From assembly GCA_019638485.1 (NCBI GenBank), contig JAHBTP010000001.1, positions 1,302,001 to 1,366,000 of the forward strand: a stretch of 64,000 nucleotides of DNA. Direction: 5' to 3'. Shown here one piece after another: positions 48,396 to 58,561 of this stretch. This DNA is from Ferruginibacter sp. (lineage in GTDB: Bacteria; Bacteroidota; Bacteroidia; Chitinophagales; Chitinophagaceae). A program made the position numbers and the translations under genes. Each line of letters opens with the position of its first letter. Position 1 is the first letter of the stretch. A model generated the notes under the pieces. That model saw only the letters and a program-made list of their open reading frames with translations, was not told the DNA's origin and ran no database searches.

Positions 48396-49628
48396 ATGGT
48401 AAGTGTATTATTATTTATTATTTATTTCTTCCTCCTTTGGAAAGCGCTCTTCCAAATGCGTTTTGTGCAAACCACCGAACTCAATAGAAATACACTCTTT
48501 TTGCTTTTTTGTTTAAAAATAGCTGCAGGGATAGCCCTCGGATGGATTTCTGTTCAACATTCCGACCAAGGGAATGATTACTGGACTTTACATAATTACG
48601 GACTGGAAGAAACCGATTTGCTAAAAGAAAATCCAAAAGAATTTATCACCTCTCTTTTTTATTCTCCGTATCAACATTTTGGCAAATTTTTCAATAGCAC
48701 AGGCTCGTATTGGAATGACTTAAAAAATAACTTGATAGTAAAGGTTTTAGCTTTGCTTAATCTCATCAGTAATAAAAATTATTATGTAAACAGTTTATTC
48801 TTTAATGCATTTTGTTTCTTAGGCCACGTGGCATTATTTAAATTATTTTACAGTTATTTCCCTCAAAAAAGAAACAATATTATAATAGGGGCGTTCCTCT
48901 TGCCGTCTATGCTTTATTTTTCATCAGGTATTCACAAAGATTGTATTGTCTTTGCGCTAATGGCTTTTTATTCATTTAGCTTAACACAAATAATTCAACG
49001 TAGAACAATACGGCATCCTTTAATTCTAATCATTTCTTCTATAGGAATTTTATTATTACGCAGTCATTTTTTTGTGGCACTTATCCCTGCAAGTATAGGT
49101 CTATGGTTAAAAATAAGATACTTGGTAAAACATGCATTTTTAAAGACCTATTTAATTTCCACAATCCTGATAATCACCCTCACTTTCTTTCCGGCTACCA
49201 ACCCCATAAAAATTCTTTCAAAAAAGCAAGCCGATTTTTTCGAATTACCACAAGCTACATCTCAAATACCTACAGATACCCTTTTCCCGAATCTTCAAAG
49301 CTTAATAAAAAACACTCCACAAGCAGTTGTACATGCCTTTGCAGAGCCATTACCTTGGCGTTCTCCGGGAAGTGCAGTTTGGTTTATGGGAATAGAAGGA
49401 TGGGCTTATATACTCCTTTTTATATACTGGCTTTTTTTCAATAAAGAAAAATGGAAAGTTCACCCCTTACTTTTTTACAGCACCTTGCTTGCTATTCCCC
49501 TCTTCTTATTTATAGGTTATATAGTACCCAATGTCGGTTCAATTGAACGATACCGATCAATTATCTATCCCTTTTTACTCCTTCCAATGCTGTGTACAAT
49601 CAAACATATTAAATTTAAAAATATATAA
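48396..49628 (+). CDS. Polytopic membrane protein, possibly polysaccharide polymerase-like
   Basis: This is a 410-residue integral membrane protein with roughly nine or ten hydrophobic helices. A long loop lies after helix 2 (SDQGNDYWTLHNYGLEETDLL). The central YFSSGIHKDCIVFALMAFYSF resembles the SGxHKD segment of O-antigen/exopolysaccharide polymerase-like proteins, and a second loop is PLPWRSPGSAVWFMG. This resemblance is weak. No glycan genes surround it, so the function is open. It is transcribed away from purL and is followed by glnN. Confidence 0.8.
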   Translation: MVSVLLFIIYFFLLWKALFQMRFVQTTELNRNTLFLLFCLKIAAGIALGWISVQHSDQGNDYWTLHNYGLEETDLLKENPKEFITSLFYSPYQHFGKFFNSTGSYWNDLKNNLIVKVLALLNLISNKNYYVNSLFFNAFCFLGHVALFKLFYSYFPQKRNNIIIGAFLLPSMLYFSSGIHKDCIVFALMAFYSFSLTQIIQRRTIRHPLILIISSIGILLLRSHFFVALIPASIGLWLKIRYLVKHAFLKTYLISTILIITLTFFPATNPIKILSKKQADFFELPQATSQIPTDTLFPNLQSLIKNTPQAVVHAFAEPLPWRSPGSAVWFMGIEGWAYILLFIYWLFFNKEKWKVHPLLFYSTLLAIPLFLFIGYIVPNVGSIERYRSIIYPFLLLPMLCTIKHIKFKNI

Positions 49629-49728
49629 CCTTTTTATTACCAAATTGCCAATTTTTAATTCTTTCCTTTTATTTTTTTTGGTTTCTATACGATTTTTCAT
49701 TTTTTTGCAGCATAATTTAAAATAAAAT

Positions 49729-51924
49729 ATGGATAATTTACGCTTTGATGCAATATCAAGAATAAGAGATAATCATATAAACCACCTTACCCAGCCAGTA
49801 AATAAGGTAACGGAGATATTCAATTCAAATGTATTTACATTAGCGGTTGCCCGTCAATTTTTGAGTGATGAGGCTTATAAAAGTTTAGTAGCTTCTATAA
49901 AAAGCGGAAAAAAGATTGAACGAAATGTAGGTGATCAAATTGCAGGTGGGATGCGTGCTTGGGCAGAGTCGAAATCGGTAACTCATTTTTCACACTGGTT
50001 TCAACCATTAAATGGTTTATCGGCCGAAAAGCATGACTCTTTTTTCACTTTAAAAAATGATGGTACACCAATTGAGGAATTTGAAGGAAATTCACTCATT
50101 CAACAAGAGCCTGATGCTTCTTCTTTCCCAAGTGGAGGACTACGTGCCACTTTTGAGGCACGAGGATATACGGCCTGGGACCCTTCCTCCCCGGCATTTA
50201 TTGTTGACACAACTGAGGGTAAGACCTTATGTATCCCTACCATTTTTGTATCCTATACCGGCGAGTCGTTAGATACTAAAACTCCTTTGTTAAAATCTAT
50301 TGCCGCATTGGATAAAGCTGCGGTTGATGTTTGTCAATATTTTGATAAAAATATTAACAGTGTTACTCCTACACTCGGATGGGAACAGGAATTTTTTGTG
50401 GTTGACTCCGGATTGTACAACGCCCGACCGGATTTACAGTTGACAGGAAAAACAGTAATTGGTCACGCACCGGCAAAAGGACAGCAATTAGAAGATCATT
50501 ATTTTGGTGCCATTCCGGAACGCGTTTATGCATTCATGCGGGATTATGAAAAAGAATGTTATCTCTTAGGTATTCCTTTACGTACAAGACACAATGAAGT
50601 AGCACCCTCTCAATTTGAGTGCGCACCTATTTATGAGGAAATGAACCTTGCAGTAGATCACAACACTCTTTTAATGGATGTGATGGCAAGAGTAGCTAGA
50701 CGTCATAAACTCACCGTGCTCTTTCATGAGAAGCCTTTTGCCGGAATTAACGGAAGCGGAAAACACAATAACTGGAGCATTAGCACAGACACCGGTATAA
50801 ATCTATTGGCTCCGGGGCGAACTCCAAAGACCAACCTGATGTTCCTTACCTTCTTTGTAAATATCATTAAAGCGGTACATCATTATTCCGATTTGATTAG
50901 GGCATCCATTGCTACCGCCGGCAACGAATATCGTTTAGGCGCTAATGAAGCTCCTCCTGCTATTGTATCTATATTCATAGGAAAATATTTAACTGACACC
51001 TTGTTAGAGATTGAAAAACGAGTTGGATTAAATTTTGATGAACAGGATGAAGCTATTTTAAAACTGGATATTTACAAAAGTATTCCTGAGCTGATGCTGG
51101 ATAATACAGATAGAAACCGTACTTCACCATTTGCTTTTACAGGAAATAAATTTGAATTTAGGGCTGTTGGTTCCTCAGCTAATTGTGCAATTCCAATGAC
51201 TGTTTTAAACACAGTGGTTGCAGATACTTTACGTAGTTTTAAAACAGAGGTAGATGCCATTATCGAAAATGGAGATAAAAAGGAAATCGCCATCATGCAA
51301 GTATTACAACGATACATTGTAGAGAGTAAAACTATTTTATTTGAAGGTGATGGGTATAGCTCCGGCTGGGAAAAGGAAGCAGCAAAGCGTGGATTGGTAA
51401 ATATTAAATCTGCCCCTGTTGCATTAGGCGCTTATGTGTCTAACAAATCAAAAGAACTGTTTGAAAGAAATCGGGTATTTGCTTCACATGAATTAGAAGC
51501 ACGTTATGAAATAATGCTGGAAGCGTATATAAAGCGAGTACAAATTGAAGCAAGAGTATTAGGAGATTTAATAACTACTATGGTATTACCGTCTGCAATT
51601 AAATATCAAAACATTCTTCTTGAAAATATCAACGCATTAAAATCAGCCGACCTTTCTCATATAGCCTACAAAGCACAAAGAGAAATTGCAGAAAAAATTT
51701 CCTACCATATCAACATTCTCAGTGAAAAAGTGGAAAGCATGATTGAAGCACGTAAGAAAGCAAATAAAATAGCACAGCCTCACAAACAAGCTATAGCATA
51801 CGCTGAAGAGGTTAAGAATAAACATTTTGACATCATCCGCTACCATGCAGATAAACTGGAATTGATAGTTGATGATCAATTTTGGACCTTGCCCAAATAC
51901 AGAGAAATATTATTTATGCGTTAA
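49729..51924 (+). CDS. glnN: Glutamine synthetase type III
   Basis: This is a 731-residue GSIII, far longer than GSI and typical of Bacteroides relatives and cyanobacteria. The N-terminal GSIII domain includes SVTHFSHWFQPLNG. The catalytic region has GWEQEFFVVD, RHNEVAPSQFECAPI, HEKPFAGINGSGKHNNWS (ATP/glutamate-binding loop) and NRTSPFAFTGNKFEFRAVGSSAN. The C-terminal part is helical. It incorporates ammonium into glutamate as a dodecamer. No PII gene lies nearby. A T-rich upstream region (49660-49715) has TTTGG followed by TTTTTTTG but no proper TA pair, so I do not call a promoter. Confidence 0.97.
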   Translation: MDNLRFDAISRIRDNHINHLTQPVNKVTEIFNSNVFTLAVARQFLSDEAYKSLVASIKSGKKIERNVGDQIAGGMRAWAESKSVTHFSHWFQPLNGLSAEKHDSFFTLKNDGTPIEEFEGNSLIQQEPDASSFPSGGLRATFEARGYTAWDPSSPAFIVDTTEGKTLCIPTIFVSYTGESLDTKTPLLKSIAALDKAAVDVCQYFDKNINSVTPTLGWEQEFFVVDSGLYNARPDLQLTGKTVIGHAPAKGQQLEDHYFGAIPERVYAFMRDYEKECYLLGIPLRTRHNEVAPSQFECAPIYEEMNLAVDHNTLLMDVMARVARRHKLTVLFHEKPFAGINGSGKHNNWSISTDTGINLLAPGRTPKTNLMFLTFFVNIIKAVHHYSDLIRASIATAGNEYRLGANEAPPAIVSIFIGKYLTDTLLEIEKRVGLNFDEQDEAILKLDIYKSIPELMLDNTDRNRTSPFAFTGNKFEFRAVGSSANCAIPMTVLNTVVADTLRSFKTEVDAIIENGDKKEIAIMQVLQRYIVESKTILFEGDGYSSGWEKEAAKRGLVNIKSAPVALGAYVSNKSKELFERNRVFASHELEARYEIMLEAYIKRVQIEARVLGDLITTMVLPSAIKYQNILLENINALKSADLSHIAYKAQREIAEKISYHINILSEKVESMIEARKKANKIAQPHKQAIAYAEEVKNKHFDIIRYHADKLELIVDDQFWTLPKYREILFMR

Positions 51925-52005
51925 CTATTAGATAAACTTATATTTTATATTGTTAAATAGAAAAGTAATTTAAAGAATAGACTACCATTTTATTAATTTT
52001 AAAAA

Positions 52006-52953
52006 ATGAAAGTTTATCTGTTTCTTTTTTATTCTATCATTTCTTCATTCTTTGCTGTTGGGCAAAAGTATGATCGCGCAGATGCTGTAGCCGGCAACAT
52101 TGGTGCACTAAACAGTTTTAATGTTGCTCAAATAGCAGACACACTAACTCAATCCTTTTCAACCAAGGAGGAAAAGGCACGTGCCATTTTTTATTGGATT
52201 GCTCATCATATTGAGCCTGATTTAAAAGCAAGCAGATATAATGATAATAAAAAAGTATTACCTGAAGATGTAATACAATCTCGAAAAGGAACTCCTTTAG
52301 GATTTGCTAATCTTTTTCAGGAAATGTTAAGCCGGGCAAACATCAGATGTTTAACTGTTGACGGGTACATAAAAAGGAATGCTTCAGATATAAATAATCT
52401 ACCCGATGATCCCAACCACACTTGGAATGTAGTGCAATTAGGCACAAGTAATGAAGCTTGGCTTTATGTGGATGTGTTTTTGGCGGCGGGCAATATGGAT
52501 AGTCGCTTCACCCGCTTCATCCCTAATTTTAATAAAGATTATTTCTTTACTCCTTACCCTACATTCAATCTCCAGCACTTTCCAGACAATCCTGTATGGC
52601 AATTTGGTTCGGGTTTTAAGAGCAAAAAGGAGTTCTTCAACGCACCGGTAGTAACCGGAGCCGGAATTTCACTCGGAATATTTAATGTAGAACCGGCTCG
52701 TGGGGTAATCAAAACAAAAACGAAAAATGCAGTAAATTTTATTATTAGCTTTCAAAATGATGTTGAGCCTAAAGAAATTTTTATGGTTACCGGTGATGAC
52801 AAAAGACCTGATAAACCCAAGCCTGTAAAATTTTCTACAAATGAGGGAAGAATACAATTTCAATACTTATTTGAAAGAGATGATGAATATCCGTGCCGAA
52901 TTGTTATTGACGGAGCTGTAGTTTTAGCATATATGGTTGACGCTATAGAATAA
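52006..52953 (+). CDS. Secreted transglutaminase-fold protein lacking the catalytic cysteine
   Basis: This 315-residue protein has a signal peptide (about 1-19, ending AVGQ). Residues 45-165 match the bacterial transglutaminase-like core: EEKARAIFYWIAHHIEPD, a loop RKGTPLGFANLFQEML, NHTWNVVQLG and WLYVDVFLAAG. The usual G-V-C at the active site reads G-T-P (P97), so the nucleophile is absent, while His138 and Asp156 are kept. A C-terminal beta domain (about 215-315) follows. It is probably a periplasmic binding or structural protein derived from a cysteine protease-like enzyme. It stands alone after glnN. Confidence 0.85.
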   Translation: MKVYLFLFYSIISSFFAVGQKYDRADAVAGNIGALNSFNVAQIADTLTQSFSTKEEKARAIFYWIAHHIEPDLKASRYNDNKKVLPEDVIQSRKGTPLGFANLFQEMLSRANIRCLTVDGYIKRNASDINNLPDDPNHTWNVVQLGTSNEAWLYVDVFLAAGNMDSRFTRFIPNFNKDYFFTPYPTFNLQHFPDNPVWQFGSGFKSKKEFFNAPVVTGAGISLGIFNVEPARGVIKTKTKNAVNFIISFQNDVEPKEIFMVTGDDKRPDKPKPVKFSTNEGRIQFQYLFERDDEYPCRIVIDGAVVLAYMVDAIE

Positions 52954-52970
52954 AGATTTCAGCAGACATA

Positions 52971-52995
52971 AAAAAAAACCACCTTTCGGTGGTTT
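52971..52995 (-). terminator. Terminator of the DsbA-like gene
   Basis: An 8-bp stem AAACCACC/GGTGGTTT with loop TTTC is followed on the minus strand by an unbroken T-tract. It lies 17 bases after the DsbA-like stop and 22 bases past the stop of the converging gene. Confidence 0.85.
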
Positions 52996-53011
52996 GTAAA
53001 AAACAAAATCA

Positions 53012-53590
53012 TTAAGCCCGTTGCCTTACGGGTAATTTCTTCTTAGTGGTTTTAACTTTCTTCAAAGCGGCATCAATGTATTTGCTCAACTCTTCATAAG
53101 TTGACTTCCCGGTAACTCTAACACCATTTACAAAAAATGTAGGGGCATCAGTTACTCCCCGATCAAGCCCTTCGCGCAAATCACCCTGAACCTGCCACCC
53201 ATAGGTTGCATTAACTAAGTCATCAAGAAACTTCTTATTTTTTACACCAGCTTCTTTTGAATGAAGTTTCAAACTGGTAGTTCCCAGGTTCCTTCTATTT
53301 GCAAACAAAATATTATGCATCTCCCAAAACTTTCCTTCCTGAGCAGTAGCAACAGCGGCCTCACCGGCTTTTAAGCTACGTTGGTGAATCCTTGTCATGG
53401 GGAAATGCCGAAAATTAAAACGAATCTTCCCGTCATAATCTTGAAGTAAACGCTTTACTACCTCATTTGCCTTTGCACAAGCTTCGCTTTCATACTCACC
53501 AAACTCTTCAAGGGTAACCTCAGCTTTGGGATTACCAACGAATACATCCCTGGGTTCAATGATCTCTACAACTTCCTTTTTAAATGCCAT
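53012..53590 (-). CDS. DsbA/thioredoxin-fold protein with altered active site
   Basis: This 192-residue protein has the DsbA-like (Thioredoxin_4) arrangement: VFVGNPKAEVTLEEFGEYES, an inserted helical domain with FWEMHNILF, and the cis-proline loop TDAPTFFVNG (P150). The active site, normally C-P-x-C, reads S35-E-A-C38, so the nucleophilic first cysteine is Ser and only the second remains. No signal peptide is present and the tail is Lys/Arg-rich (KKVKTTKKKLPVRQRA), which suggests a cytoplasmic protein. It is unlikely to be a normal dithiol oxidase; a binding or glutathione-linked role is conjecture. Confidence 0.85.
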   Translation of the reverse strand: MAFKKEVVEIIEPRDVFVGNPKAEVTLEEFGEYESEACAKANEVVKRLLQDYDGKIRFNFRHFPMTRIHQRSLKAGEAAVATAQEGKFWEMHNILFANRRNLGTTSLKLHSKEAGVKNKKFLDDLVNATYGWQVQGDLREGLDRGVTDAPTFFVNGVRVTGKSTYEELSKYIDAALKKVKTTKKKLPVRQRA

Positions 53591-53619
53591 AAATGTCCAT
53601 TTTAATTTGACCTAACACC

Positions 53620-53657
53620 CTCCTAACATATATAATTGATATTACACCAATTAGGAG
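53620..53657. promoter_or_regulatory. Inverted repeat upstream of the DsbA-like gene
   Basis: CTCCTAA (53620-53626) and TTAGGAG (53651-53657) form a 7-bp inverted repeat. A second possible hairpin, TAATTG/CAATTA, overlaps it. It lies 30-67 bases before the ATG at 53590. It could be an operator; no other feature explains it. Confidence 0.3.
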
Positions 53658-53770
53658 AAATGCTTACTAAATAATTGAAGATAAGGAAAAGTAACTTTAT
53701 TTTAGCCTCCCCCCTCTTCTCTTTAACGCTTATTTAACTACTTTCGCATTGATGCTCAAACAGTTACAAT

Positions 53771-53824
53771 AAAAAACAATTTAGGTTATAAAAAATAAAA
53801 TTCGTATAACACTATATAACCTAA
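53771..53824 (-). terminator. Probable terminator of clpB
   Basis: A perfect 10-bp inverted repeat, TTAGGTTATA (53781-53790) with TATAACCTAA (53815-53824), encloses 24 bases and includes the clpB stop codon. On the minus strand it is followed by ATTG and six T residues. The long AT-rich loop makes it weaker than the other terminators here. Confidence 0.5.
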
Positions 53825-56457
53825 CTATTCATACCAGCGCGCTTCATTTTCCTATTTTTTTCAGTTTCTTCATTTCTAAAAACCACCACACCATCAAAAA
53901 CATCTACCAGAACAACTGAGTCCTTATGAATTTCTCCTCCCAAAATCTTTTTACTCAATGGGTTTACAATTTCTTTTTGAATTAACCGCTTGAGTGGTCT
54001 GGCACCAAACTGTGGTTCATATCCATTCTCAGCCAGGAAGTCGAGCGCATATTCACTAAAATCAATTTTTATACCATTTTGCACTAATTGTTTTTGTAAT
54101 GTGTGTAATTGAATGTTGATAATTTGTTTTATATCATTTTTCAATAACGGACGGAACATAATAATCTCATCAATTCGATTTAAAAATTCAGGCCTTATAG
54201 ATTGTTTTAGCATATTAACAACCTCTGCCTTTGTTCCGGCCATTATTTCATCAATATTCCCTTCATTAATTTTTTCAAACTGTTCTTGAATAATTTGGCT
54301 ACCCATATTACTAGTCATTATAATAATGGTATTTTTAAAATTCACCACTCTTCCTTTATTATCAGTTAGCCTACCATCATCTAACACCTGAAGTAAAATA
54401 TTAAACACATCGGGATGAGCTTTCTCGATTTCATCAAGCAAAACAACAGAATATGGTTTACGTCTAACCATTTCTGTTAGTTGTCCACCTTCATCATATC
54501 CTACATATCCCGGTGGTGCACCTACTAACCTGCTTACCGAGTGTTTTTCCTGATATTCACTCATATCAATACGCACCATCATGGATTCATCATCAAACAG
54601 ATAATCTGCCAATGCCTTTGCTAATTCTGTTTTACCAACACCCGTTGTGCCCAGGAAGATAAAAGATCCTATAGGTTTTTTGGGGTCCTGTAAGCCAGCC
54701 CGACTGCGCCTAATAGCGTCTGACACAGCTTCAATAGCCTCATCCTGCCCAACCACTCGCTTATGTAATTCATCTTCTAAATTCAACAATTTATCCCTTT
54801 CACTTTGTAACATTTTCGAAACCGGAATACCGGTTGCTTTAGCAATACTTTCAGCAATATCCTCTGCATCTACTTCTTCCTTCAATAGGCGTTTTTCACT
54901 TAAACCATGCAATTGGTCAGTATATTTATTAATGGTTGCTTCTTGCTCTTTGATCTTCCCGTATCTAATCTCAGCAACCTTCCCATAATCACCATTACGC
55001 TCTGCCTGATCGGCCTCTTGCTTTAACTCTTCAATATGTGCTTTTGCATTCTGTATTTTTTCAACCACTTCTTTTTCCTCCATCCACTTAGCCTTATAAG
55101 TATCTCGTTCTGCCGATAGATTAGCAATCTGAGTATTCAGGTCTTTCAATTTAACCTCATCATTTTCACGTTTGATGGCTTCACGCTCAATTTCAAGTTG
55201 TCTAATCTGGCGCTCCAATGTATCTAATTCTTCAGGCATTGAATTCATTTCCATACGTAACTTGGCAGCGCTCTCATCAATCAAATCAATAGCTTTATCA
55301 GGCAAGAAACGGTCACTAATGTACCGATGTGATAATTCCACTGCGGCAATAATAGCCTCATCTTTAATACGCACATGATGGTGCGTTTCATAACGATCTT
55401 TAATCCCTCTTAAAATAGAAATGGCATCTTCAACTGATGGCTCGTCAATCATTACTTTTTGAAATCTTCTTTCAAGGGCTTTATCTTTTTCAAAGAATTT
55501 CTGATATTCATTCAAAGTGGTAGCTCCAATAGCACGCAATTCACCACGAGCCAAAGCTGGCTTTAGTATATTGGCAGCATCCATAGCCCCATCCCCTCCT
55601 CCGGCACCAACAAGCGTATGAATTTCATCTATAAACAATACAATCTCCCCATCACTTGAAGTTACTTCCCTAATGACTGATTTTAATCTTTCTTCAAATT
55701 CTCCTTTATACTTTGCACCGGCTATTAACTGTCCCATATCCAATGCATACACGATTTTTGATTTTAAGTTTTCCGGAACATCACCATTAATAATTCGAAT
55801 AGCAAGGCCTTCTGCAATGGCTGTTTTACCCACACCGGGCTCTCCTACAAGGATTGGATTATTTTTTGTGCGCCTGGTTAAAATGTGCAGCGTACGCCTA
55901 ATTTCCTCATCTCTACCAATTACCGGATCCAGTTTTCCTGTTCTTGCAAGATCATTTAAATTACGTGCATACTTATTCAATGCATTAAATTGAGTTTCCT
56001 GTGTTTGAGAAGTAACAGAAGTACCTTTTCGTAATTCTTTAATTGCCTGTATAAGACCTTGCTCAGTTAATCCGGCATCTTTAAGCAACTTCGCAGTTGC
56101 ATCATTACCATGTAAAATAGAAAGTAACAAATGTTCCGGAGTAATAAACTCATCATTAAAAGTCTTCAAAACCGAACCTGCATATAATATGGCATTATTG
56201 GCATCGCGCCCTAATTGTTGAGCAGGCTCCCCACTAACTGTAGGTAATTTGGCAATCAATTCTTTGAGCTTATTTTCAACAAGATTTAGGGTAACATTAT
56301 TTTTCTTTAATAAATATTCAATAGGCGTTTCATCGCCCTCCAATAATGCTTGCAGAATATGCTCTGTTTCAATGGAAGGATTTTGGTGATTATAGGCAAT
56401 TTGTTGTGCTGCCTGAAAAATCTCCGCTGCTTTGATAGTGAAATTATTAAGATTCAT
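53821..56457 (-). CDS. clpB: ATP-dependent chaperone ClpB
   Basis: This is an 878-residue disaggregase of the Hsp104/ClpB type. The N-domain spans about 1-150. NBD1 has Walker [14 protein letters not shown] and Walker [15 protein letters not shown] middle coiled-coil domain (about 400-530, [18 protein letters not shown]) marks ClpB rather than ClpA/C. NBD2 has [12 protein letters not shown] and [14 protein letters not shown], and the C-terminus includes [11 protein letters not shown]. It dissolves aggregates together with DnaK, also encoded in this window. The ATG at 56457 ([12 protein letters not shown]) is preferred over 56463. Confidence 0.98.
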   Translation of the reverse strand: MNLNNFTIKAAEIFQAAQQIAYNHQNPSIETEHILQALLEGDETPIEYLLKKNNVTLNLVENKLKELIAKLPTVSGEPAQQLGRDANNAILYAGSVLKTFNDEFITPEHLLLSILHGNDATAKLLKDAGLTEQGLIQAIKELRKGTSVTSQTQETQFNALNKYARNLNDLARTGKLDPVIGRDEEIRRTLHILTRRTKNNPILVGEPGVGKTAIAEGLAIRIINGDVPENLKSKIVYALDMGQLIAGAKYKGEFEERLKSVIREVTSSDGEIVLFIDEIHTLVGAGGGDGAMDAANILKPALARGELRAIGATTLNEYQKFFEKDKALERRFQKVMIDEPSVEDAISILRGIKDRYETHHHVRIKDEAIIAAVELSHRYISDRFLPDKAIDLIDESAAKLRMEMNSMPEELDTLERQIRQLEIEREAIKRENDEVKLKDLNTQIANLSAERDTYKAKWMEEKEVVEKIQNAKAHIEELKQEADQAERNGDYGKVAEIRYGKIKEQEATINKYTDQLHGLSEKRLLKEEVDAEDIAESIAKATGIPVSKMLQSERDKLLNLEDELHKRVVGQDEAIEAVSDAIRRSRAGLQDPKKPIGSFIFLGTTGVGKTELAKALADYLFDDESMMVRIDMSEYQEKHSVSRLVGAPPGYVGYDEGGQLTEMVRRKPYSVVLLDEIEKAHPDVFNILLQVLDDGRLTDNKGRVVNFKNTIIIMTSNMGSQIIQEQFEKINEGNIDEIMAGTKAEVVNMLKQSIRPEFLNRIDEIIMFRPLLKNDIKQIINIQLHTLQKQLVQNGIKIDFSEYALDFLAENGYEPQFGARPLKRLIQKEIVNPLSKKILGGEIHKDSVVLVDVFDGVVVFRNEETEKNRKMKRAGMNS

Positions 56458-56524
56458 AAACATTATATTAGTAACAATTAAACCTTAGTCTCAAATCAAA
56501 CTCCAAAAAAGAAATCAGGTAATT

Positions 56525-57595
56525 ATGTCACTCCAAAATCGTTCCAACTGTCTGCTTTACAGTTTATTTTTTATATTTCTGCTATTCTTTCAGCAAGCCA
56601 AGAGTCAGGATATTTGGGAAAAGACAAATCAATGGCTTGAGAATAACATAACACAATTAGGAGGTAATGCAGTTTTATTAGTTTATAAAAATGATAAACA
56701 GGTTTATTTAAATACTATAAATAACCCCGGCCATTTAAAACAACAATTTGCTAAAAGGAGAGGAATAAACATTTCTCTTGATGAAAATACACCCACGCTA
56801 ATTGCTAGTTGCAGCAAGTGGCTTAGTGCGGCTCTGATAATGACTTTTGTGGATGAAGGGAAGTTAAGAATTACTGATTCCATTGGGAAGTTTTTACCCA
56901 TTTTTACCCGGTATGGAAAAGGCGCTATTACTATTGGAGATTGTTTGAGCCATTTAACAGGAACAGAAAGTAATCGGGAAGACAATAGATTATATATGCA
57001 AATGTCATCAATGGATAAAGTAATTGAGTACATTGCTAAAAAGCCGCTAATTAACACTCCGGGAACTGCATTTTCTTATGGCAGTGATGGCTTACAAATT
57101 ACAGCATCAATAATAGAAAAAATTTCAGGTAAATCATTCAAAAGTTTGTTTAAGGAGCGAATTGCCCAGCCCTTAGATATGAAAAATACAAATTTTGGCA
57201 ATCAGGAAGTTGCTTTACCTGCCGGTGGTGCACATAGTTCTGCTCTTGATTATATGAATTTTTTACAAATGATTTTACATCATGGGTCATTTCATGGAAA
57301 GCAAATTTTATCACCACAATCAGTAAAAGAAATGCAGATAAATAGAATTGCAAATAAAGAAATTTCTTACTCACCAGCTCAATCAAGTGATTGGGGTTAT
57401 GGATATGGTGAATGGACATTGAAAAAAGATGTTGTATCAAGCCCGGGTATGTTTGGTTCAATCCCCTGGATAGATAATAAAAACCAATATGCGGCTGTCC
57501 TTATCACTTTAAATTTACGCACAAAGGACAGACAAGACAGGTACCTCGAGCTTATTCAATTAGTTGAAGATGCTGTTAAACAACTGCATGAATAA
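56525..57595 (+). CDS. Secreted serine hydrolase (beta-lactamase/class C-like)
   Basis: This 356-residue protein has a signal peptide (about 9-28, ending AKSQ) and the beta-lactamase-like fold of family S12. The SxxK motif is S95-C-S-K98 (IASCSKWLSAAL). DEGKLRITDSIGKFLP and the second-motif tyrosine region GTAFSYGSDGLQIT follow, where the usual YxN reads YGS. The third-motif area SSPGMFGSIPW is also diverged. Members include esterases, D-aminopeptidases and PBP-like proteins, so the substrate is unknown. It diverges from clpB and is followed by queG after 30 bases. Confidence 0.88.
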   Translation: MSLQNRSNCLLYSLFFIFLLFFQQAKSQDIWEKTNQWLENNITQLGGNAVLLVYKNDKQVYLNTINNPGHLKQQFAKRRGINISLDENTPTLIASCSKWLSAALIMTFVDEGKLRITDSIGKFLPIFTRYGKGAITIGDCLSHLTGTESNREDNRLYMQMSSMDKVIEYIAKKPLINTPGTAFSYGSDGLQITASIIEKISGKSFKSLFKERIAQPLDMKNTNFGNQEVALPAGGAHSSALDYMNFLQMILHHGSFHGKQILSPQSVKEMQINRIANKEISYSPAQSSDWGYGYGEWTLKKDVVSSPGMFGSIPWIDNKNQYAAVLITLNLRTKDRQDRYLELIQLVEDAVKQLHE

Positions 57596-57625
57596 TACAG
57601 AAGATATTATCTTTGAAAGAAAACT

Positions 57626-58561
57626 TTGGATAGAAAAGGTCGTTCCAAAATTGTAAAAGATTATGCAATTGAAGAAGGGTTTGAATATTGTGGCATAGCT
57701 GAGGCTACATTTATGGATGAAGATGCGCGGCGCCTAGAACAATGGTTAAGCAAGGGCTACCATGGCACCATGGGATATATGGAGCGGTATTTTGATTTAC
57801 GAACCGACCCGGCTAAATTAGTTCCCGGTGCCAAATCAGTAATTACTTTCATGATGAATTATTATCCGGCAGTTCATCAACGTGAAGATTCCCCAAAAAT
57901 TTCGCGATATGCATATGGAGAGGATTATCATGAAGTAATTCGAGAGAAATTAAATAACCTATTATTAAAATTTAGAGCACAGTTTGGAGAGATAAACGGT
58001 AGAGGGTTTGTGGATAGTGCTCCTGTTTTAGAGCGTTCGTGGGCACAGCGATCGGGAATAGGATGGATAGGTAAAAACGGGAACCTGATATCAAAAACAA
58101 GTGGCTCTTATTTCTTTTTAGCTACGCTTATTACCGACCTTGATTTGGAACCTGATTCACCTTATGCAAAAGATTATTGTGGAAGTTGTACACGATGCAT
58201 TGATGCTTGTCCAACGGAAGCCATTTTGCCCAATAAGGTAATTGATGCAAGCCGGTGTATTTCGTACTTTACTATTGAGCTTAAAGATGAACTTTTCCCT
58301 GAAAGTATGCAAGGGAAGTTTCAAAACTGGATGTTTGGCTGTGATGTTTGTCAGGAAGTGTGCCCTTGGAATCGTTTCTCAACCCCCAACCATGAACAAC
58401 ATTTTACCCCCATTCCTGAAATATTAAACTTTAGTACCGGGGATTGGGAAGAGTTGACAGAAGAATCATTTAAGCAAATTTTTAAGCGTTCGCCAATAAA
58501 AAGGAGTAAGTTTAAAGGAATAAAACGCAATCTTCAATTTCTTCATCAGCATGATAAATAA
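57626..58561 (+). CDS. queG: Epoxyqueuosine reductase
   Basis: This is a 311-residue cobalamin- and iron-sulfur-dependent enzyme for the last step of queuosine synthesis in tRNA. The N-terminal half has GFEYCGIAEATFMDEDARRLE, GYHGTMGYMER and WAQRSGIGWIGKNGNL. The two 4Fe-4S clusters are held by CGSCTRCIDACPTEAI with a further Cys (ASRCISY) and CDVCQEVCPWN. The start appears to be TTG at 57626, because an in-frame TGA lies at 57614-57616 and no ATG is available before the conserved N-terminus. It overlaps anmK by 11 bases. Confidence 0.95.
   Translation: MDRKGRSKIVKDYAIEEGFEYCGIAEATFMDEDARRLEQWLSKGYHGTMGYMERYFDLRTDPAKLVPGAKSVITFMMNYYPAVHQREDSPKISRYAYGEDYHEVIREKLNNLLLKFRAQFGEINGRGFVDSAPVLERSWAQRSGIGWIGKNGNLISKTSGSYFFLATLITDLDLEPDSPYAKDYCGSCTRCIDACPTEAILPNKVIDASRCISYFTIELKDELFPESMQGKFQNWMFGCDVCQEVCPWNRFSTPNHEQHFTPIPEILNFSTGDWEELTEESFKQIFKRSPIKRSKFKGIKRNLQFLHQHDK

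Noticed and set aside
49660..49715. Promoter before glnN (TTTGG and TTTTTTTG in a T-rich stretch)
   Set aside because: The -7 half lacks the TA pair and the run of T residues makes a chance match likely.
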